In this document: positions 5,975 through 8,243 of the stretch, piece after piece | Layout: each line of letters starts with the position of its first letter | Position numbering within the stretch: the first letter of the stretch is position 1 | Assembly: GCA_025463615.1 (NCBI GenBank) | Contig: JAODAU010000014.1 | Span: forward strand, 1 to 8,243 | Direction of reading: 5' to 3' | Source: Microbacteriaceae bacterium | GTDB lineage: Bacteria; Actinomycetota; Actinomycetes; Actinomycetales; Microbacteriaceae | DNA: 8,243 nucleotides | The notes under the pieces: generated by a model | What the model was told of the DNA's origin: nothing | Databases searched by the model: none | Seen by the model: only the letters and a program-made list of their open reading frames with translations | Position numbers and translations under genes: made by a program

Positions 5975-6001
5975 GTGCTAGAAAATCGACGACAGCGGCG
6001 A

Positions 6002-6030
6002 ATTATCCGTTACGTTCTCGTTACATGGAT
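6002..6030 (-). promoter_or_regulatory. Candidate promoter of the mftA operon
   Basis: GATAAT at 6007-6002 on the minus strand matches the -10 consensus at five of six positions. At 17-bp spacing the -35 hexamer would be ATCCAT (6030-6025), a poor match, which would fit an activated or weak promoter. Transcription would start near 5995, giving a leader of about 33 nt before mftA. The -35 position lies inside the palindrome at 6021-6038, so a protein bound there would block or alter RNA polymerase binding. Confidence 0.5.
6008..6024. repeat. Direct repeat CGTTAC x2, 11 bp apart
   Basis: CGTTAC occurs at 6008-6013 and 6019-6024, one helical turn apart, between the mftA -10 box and the dyad. 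The second copy overlaps the left arm of the palindrome, so the repeats may be extra contacts for the same regulator. Confidence 0.45.
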
Positions 6031-6038
6031 CAGAGTAA
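6021..6038. promoter_or_regulatory. Interrupted palindrome TTAC-N3-GATC-N3-GTAA, candidate MftR operator
   Basis: Exact dyad of 18 bp in the gap between divergent mftA and mftR. Outer arms GTTC (6014-6017) and GAAC (6041-6044) extend the symmetry with a 1-nt offset. Length and symmetry suit a TetR-family dimer, and the place suits control of both directions. Binding by MftR is inferred from position, not from a known consensus. Confidence 0.55.
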
Positions 6039-6074
6039 TGGAACTGAGTGCCGAAGGGAAGGGGCGCCGCATTA

Positions 6075-6692
6075 ATGGATGCTGAGAACTCGCCCACCAT
6101 CGTGCGCCCGGGCCGCCAGCGCTCCACCTCGCACGCCGAGCTGAGCCACATCTCCCTGCAGCTGTTCATCGAGAACGGCTTCGACAAGACCACCGTGGAT
6201 GAGGTGGCCGCCGCCGCGGGCATCGGCCGCCGCACGCTCTTCCGCTACTTCCCCTCCAAGAACGACCTGCCCTGGGGCGACTTCGCCGCGGGCCTCGTGC
6301 ACCTGCGCGACTTCCTCGACGCCCTGCCGCCGGACATGCCGCTGTTCGACGCCCTGCTCGAGGCCGTCGTCGACATCAACCGCTTTCCCGACGAGGAGAA
6401 CGTCTACCACCGCGAGCGCATGGACCTGCTGCTCAATGTGCCCACCCTCGTCGCCCACTCCACGCTGCGCTACGTCGAGTGGCGCCAGGTGATCGCCGAG
6501 TACACCGCCCGGCGGCTCGGGATGCCGGCCGACAGCCTCGAGCCTCAGGCCATCGCCTACGCCGTGCTCGGGCTCTGCCTCGCGTCGTACGAGCAGTGGC
6601 TCAAGCACGACGACGCCGACCTGAGCCTGCTGCTGCGCGAGGCCTTCGCCTCCGTGGGCGACCTCGTCGTCGCCGGGCGCGAACGGCGCTAG
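6075..6692 (+). CDS. mftR: Mycofactocin system TetR-family regulator MftR
   Basis: TetR-type repressor of 205 residues. The N-terminal helix-turn-helix lies at about 38-62 (TTVDEVAAAAGIGRRTLFRYFPSK), followed by NDLPWGDF, a stretch I associate with the MftR subfamily; the rest is the helical ligand and dimer domain. In mycobacteria MftR represses the mft genes and is relieved by long-chain acyl-CoA; whether this holds here is unknown. The start is ATG at 6075, with AAGGGG 10 nt upstream. A GTG at 6048 in frame would add nine residues but has no ribosome binding site. It is divergent from mftA across 112 bp that contain a palindrome, the expected arrangement for autoregulation. Its TAG stop shares one base with the GTG start of mftG, so the two are made together. 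Confidence 0.94.
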   Translation: MDAENSPTIVRPGRQRSTSHAELSHISLQLFIENGFDKTTVDEVAAAAGIGRRTLFRYFPSKNDLPWGDFAAGLVHLRDFLDALPPDMPLFDALLEAVVDINRFPDEENVYHRERMDLLLNVPTLVAHSTLRYVEWRQVIAEYTARRLGMPADSLEPQAIAYAVLGLCLASYEQWLKHDDADLSLLLREAFASVGDLVVAGRERR

Positions 6693-8197
6693 TGCCCGAG
6701 TTCGACGTCATCGTCGTCGGCGGCGGCTCCGCGGGCAGCGTCGTCGCCGCCCGCTTGTCCGAGAACCCCGACCGCGCGGTGCTCCTGCTCGAGGCCGGGT
6801 CGGCACCACGGTCCATCGGGGGATACCCGCCCGAGCTGCTCGACCCGGGCACGGTGCGGGGCGCGGAGCCCGGGCATCCGGACAACTGGGCGTTCGCCGC
6901 CGAGCTCATGCCCGGTCGGGCATATTCGATCGCGCGGGGTCGCATCCTCGGCGGGTCGTCGGCCACGAACGGCGCGTACTTCGTGCGCGCCCGGCGCGGC
7001 GACTTCGACCGCTGGGCTGCGTTCGGCGAGGAGTGGGGCTACGAACGGAGCCTGCCCTTCCTGCGCCGGCTGGAGCGCGACGTGCAGTTCGGCGACACCG
7101 AGGTCCACGGGAGAAGCGGGCCCGTAACGGTCGATCGGCCTTCGCAGTCGAGCCCGGTCGCCCGTGCGTTCGCCGAGGCGGCCCTCGCGGCCGGCTTCGC
7201 CGAGGAGCCCGACAAGAACGACCAGCTCGCGCCCGGCGTCGGCCCGGTGCCGATGGATGTCCGCGACGGCGTGCGCTGGAACTCCGCCCTGGCCTACCTG
7301 CTGCCCGCGCTCGACCGCCCCAACCTCACCGTGCGCGGCGGCAGCGAGGTGGCTCGAGTGCTGGTCGAGCAGGGCCGAGCCATGGGGGTCGAGCTGCTCG
7401 ACGGCTCGCGGATCTCCGCGAAACGTGTCGTGCTGGCGGCCGGCGCCGTGAAGTCGCCGCAGCTGCTCCTGCTCTCGGGCATCGGATCCCGCGCACGGTT
7501 GGAGGCGCTCGGCATCGACGTCGTCGCCGACCTCCCGGGGGTCGGCTTGAACGCGAGCGACCACCCGCAGGTGGCCGTGCCGTGGACCCCGGTGGGCGAC
7601 CCGGCCGACTATGCCGCCCCGCGCATCCTCGAGTCCGCGCTGAATTTCTCGTCGGGCGGCCGCGACGACGGTGACCTCGAACTGCTGCCCATGCTCAAGC
7701 CGACCGCGTACCTGCTCGACGGACGCACCCGCGGCGGCGACCTCGAGATCCTCGCGTCGGCGCAGGCGGGGGAGTCACGCGGCTCGGTCACCCTCGCGTC
7801 GGCCGATCCTCGAGTGCCGCCACGGATCGACTACGGCTACCTCGCCACCGACGGCGACCGGCGGATGCTGCGCCGCGGGGTCACCACCGCCATCGACCTC
7901 ATCCGCTCCCGCGCCTTCTCGCCGCTCGTCGCCCGCACCGACCTGCCCGATCCCGCCGACGAGCCCGCGGTCGACCGGTGGATGCTCGCCCACCTGGGCA
8001 CCTCGATCCACCTCTGCGGCACGGCTCGCCTCGGCCCGGCCGGCGACCCGGGCGCGGTCGTCGACCAGCGCGGCTCCGTGCACGGGCTCGAGGGCCTGCA
8101 TGTGGCGGACACGTCGATCCTGCCGAGCGCGCCGGTGCGCGGCCCGGCGAACACGGCGATCCTGATCGGCGAACGGATCGCCGCGTTCCTGGCCTAG
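6692..8197 (+). CDS. mftG: GMC-family oxidoreductase, probable MftG
   Basis: FAD-dependent GMC oxidoreductase of 501 residues. MftG in mycobacteria reoxidises reduced mycofactocin and passes electrons towards the respiratory chain, which lets the SDRs turn over. FAD-binding Rossmann motif GGGSAG (10-15) with Glu35 after beta-2; GRILGGSSATNG (83-94) matches GMC signature 1; GAVKSPQLLLLSGIG (251-265) fits GMC signature 2 exactly. The active-site pair is probably His440 (TSIHLCGTARLG) and Asn487 (GPANTAI), a His-Asn set found in many GMC dehydrogenases. The start is GTG at 6692, overlapping the mftR TAG by one base (TAGTG); the frame is open upstream, but that part lies over mftR and precedes the FAD motif. 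No signal peptide or membrane segment is seen. Assignment as MftG rather than another GMC enzyme rests on context and similar size. Confidence 0.88.
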   Translation: MPEFDVIVVGGGSAGSVVAARLSENPDRAVLLLEAGSAPRSIGGYPPELLDPGTVRGAEPGHPDNWAFAAELMPGRAYSIARGRILGGSSATNGAYFVRARRGDFDRWAAFGEEWGYERSLPFLRRLERDVQFGDTEVHGRSGPVTVDRPSQSSPVARAFAEAALAAGFAEEPDKNDQLAPGVGPVPMDVRDGVRWNSALAYLLPALDRPNLTVRGGSEVARVLVEQGRAMGVELLDGSRISAKRVVLAAGAVKSPQLLLLSGIGSRARLEALGIDVVADLPGVGLNASDHPQVAVPWTPVGDPADYAAPRILESALNFSSGGRDDGDLELLPMLKPTAYLLDGRTRGGDLEILASAQAGESRGSVTLASADPRVPPRIDYGYLATDGDRRMLRRGVTTAIDLIRSRAFSPLVARTDLPDPADEPAVDRWMLAHLGTSIHLCGTARLGPAGDPGAVVDQRGSVHGLEGLHVADTSILPSAPVRGPANTAILIGERIAAFLA

Positions 8198-8225
8198 GCG
8201 GATCGAGCGCCTAGGCGGATCGAGC
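8192..8225. repeat. Tandem 17-bp direct repeat over the mftG stop codon
   Basis: GCCTAGGCGGATCGAGC occurs twice head to tail, at 8192-8208 and 8209-8225. The first copy contains the mftG TAG. The following CGAGCTTGTCGAGATC resembles an intergenic motif that I recall as frequent in Microbacteriaceae. No clear terminator hairpin with T-tract is seen before the edge at 8243. Confidence 0.75.
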
Positions 8226-8243
8226 TTGTCGAGATCTCACCGA

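Noticed and set aside
6048..6074. Earlier GTG start for mftR
   Set aside because: No Shine-Dalgarno upstream; ATG at 6075 has AAGGGG before it.
6072..6608. Minus-strand open frame opposite mftR
   Set aside because: No ribosome binding site or motif; mftR on the plus strand has a clear helix-turn-helix and conserved subfamily segment.
6689..7564. Minus-strand open frame opposite mftG
   Set aside because: Antisense shadow of a gene with both GMC signatures.
1..8243. tRNA, rRNA, CRISPR array, insertion sequence or transposase
   Set aside because: No cloverleaf, spaced repeats, terminal inverted repeats or transposase motif was seen; genes cover nearly the whole window.

Overview
The window is GC-rich actinobacterial DNA that carries a mycofactocin (mft) redox-cofactor locus. 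The evidence is a complete 32-residue MftA precursor ending IDGMCGVY, a PqqD-like MftB chaperone, a radical SAM/SPASM MftC maturase, a TetR-type MftR regulator, a GMC oxidoreductase of the MftG type, and four tandem mycofactocin-coupled short-chain dehydrogenases (SDRs). Codon habits (frequent GATGCC/GGATGC-type words) and the intergenic motif near the right edge remind me of Microbacteriaceae; that family-level placement is a guess, while Actinomycetota is secure.

Layout. On the minus strand, reading from about 5995 towards 1: mftA, mftB, mftC, SDR4, SDR3, SDR2, SDR1, then the first 258 codons of a MoxR-type AAA+ ATPase that runs off the left edge. On the plus strand, from about 6075: mftR, then mftG, ending at 8197. 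The 112-bp gap between the divergent mftA and mftR starts holds an 18-bp interrupted palindrome and a -10 box for mftA. The minus-strand genes look like one transcript: mftB/mftC, mftC/SDR4 and SDR2/SDR1 overlap by 1-4 nt, and the other junctions are 11-102 nt. Three of the four non-overlapping junctions carry a perfect 7-9 bp stem with a 5-nt loop, and two of these stems include the upstream gene's stop codon.

How the genes work together (family knowledge plus inference). MftA is held by MftB and modified by MftC at its C-terminal Val-Tyr. The product is later released, oxidised and glycosylated to mycofactocin. The SDRs, which in this family hold NAD tightly, oxidise alcohol substrates and pass electrons to mycofactocin; MftG reoxidises reduced mycofactocin towards the respiratory chain; MftR probably controls the divergent promoters. 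The window has no mftD, mftE or mftF, which are needed to finish the cofactor. The place after mftC, where these genes stand in mycobacteria, is taken by the SDR array. They must lie outside the window or be absent.

Most unusual points: the four-SDR array directly fused to mftABC, the MoxR ATPase at its end, the mftR-mftG overlapping pair, the stem-loop that contains the mftA stop codon and abuts the mftB start, and the candidate MftR operator.
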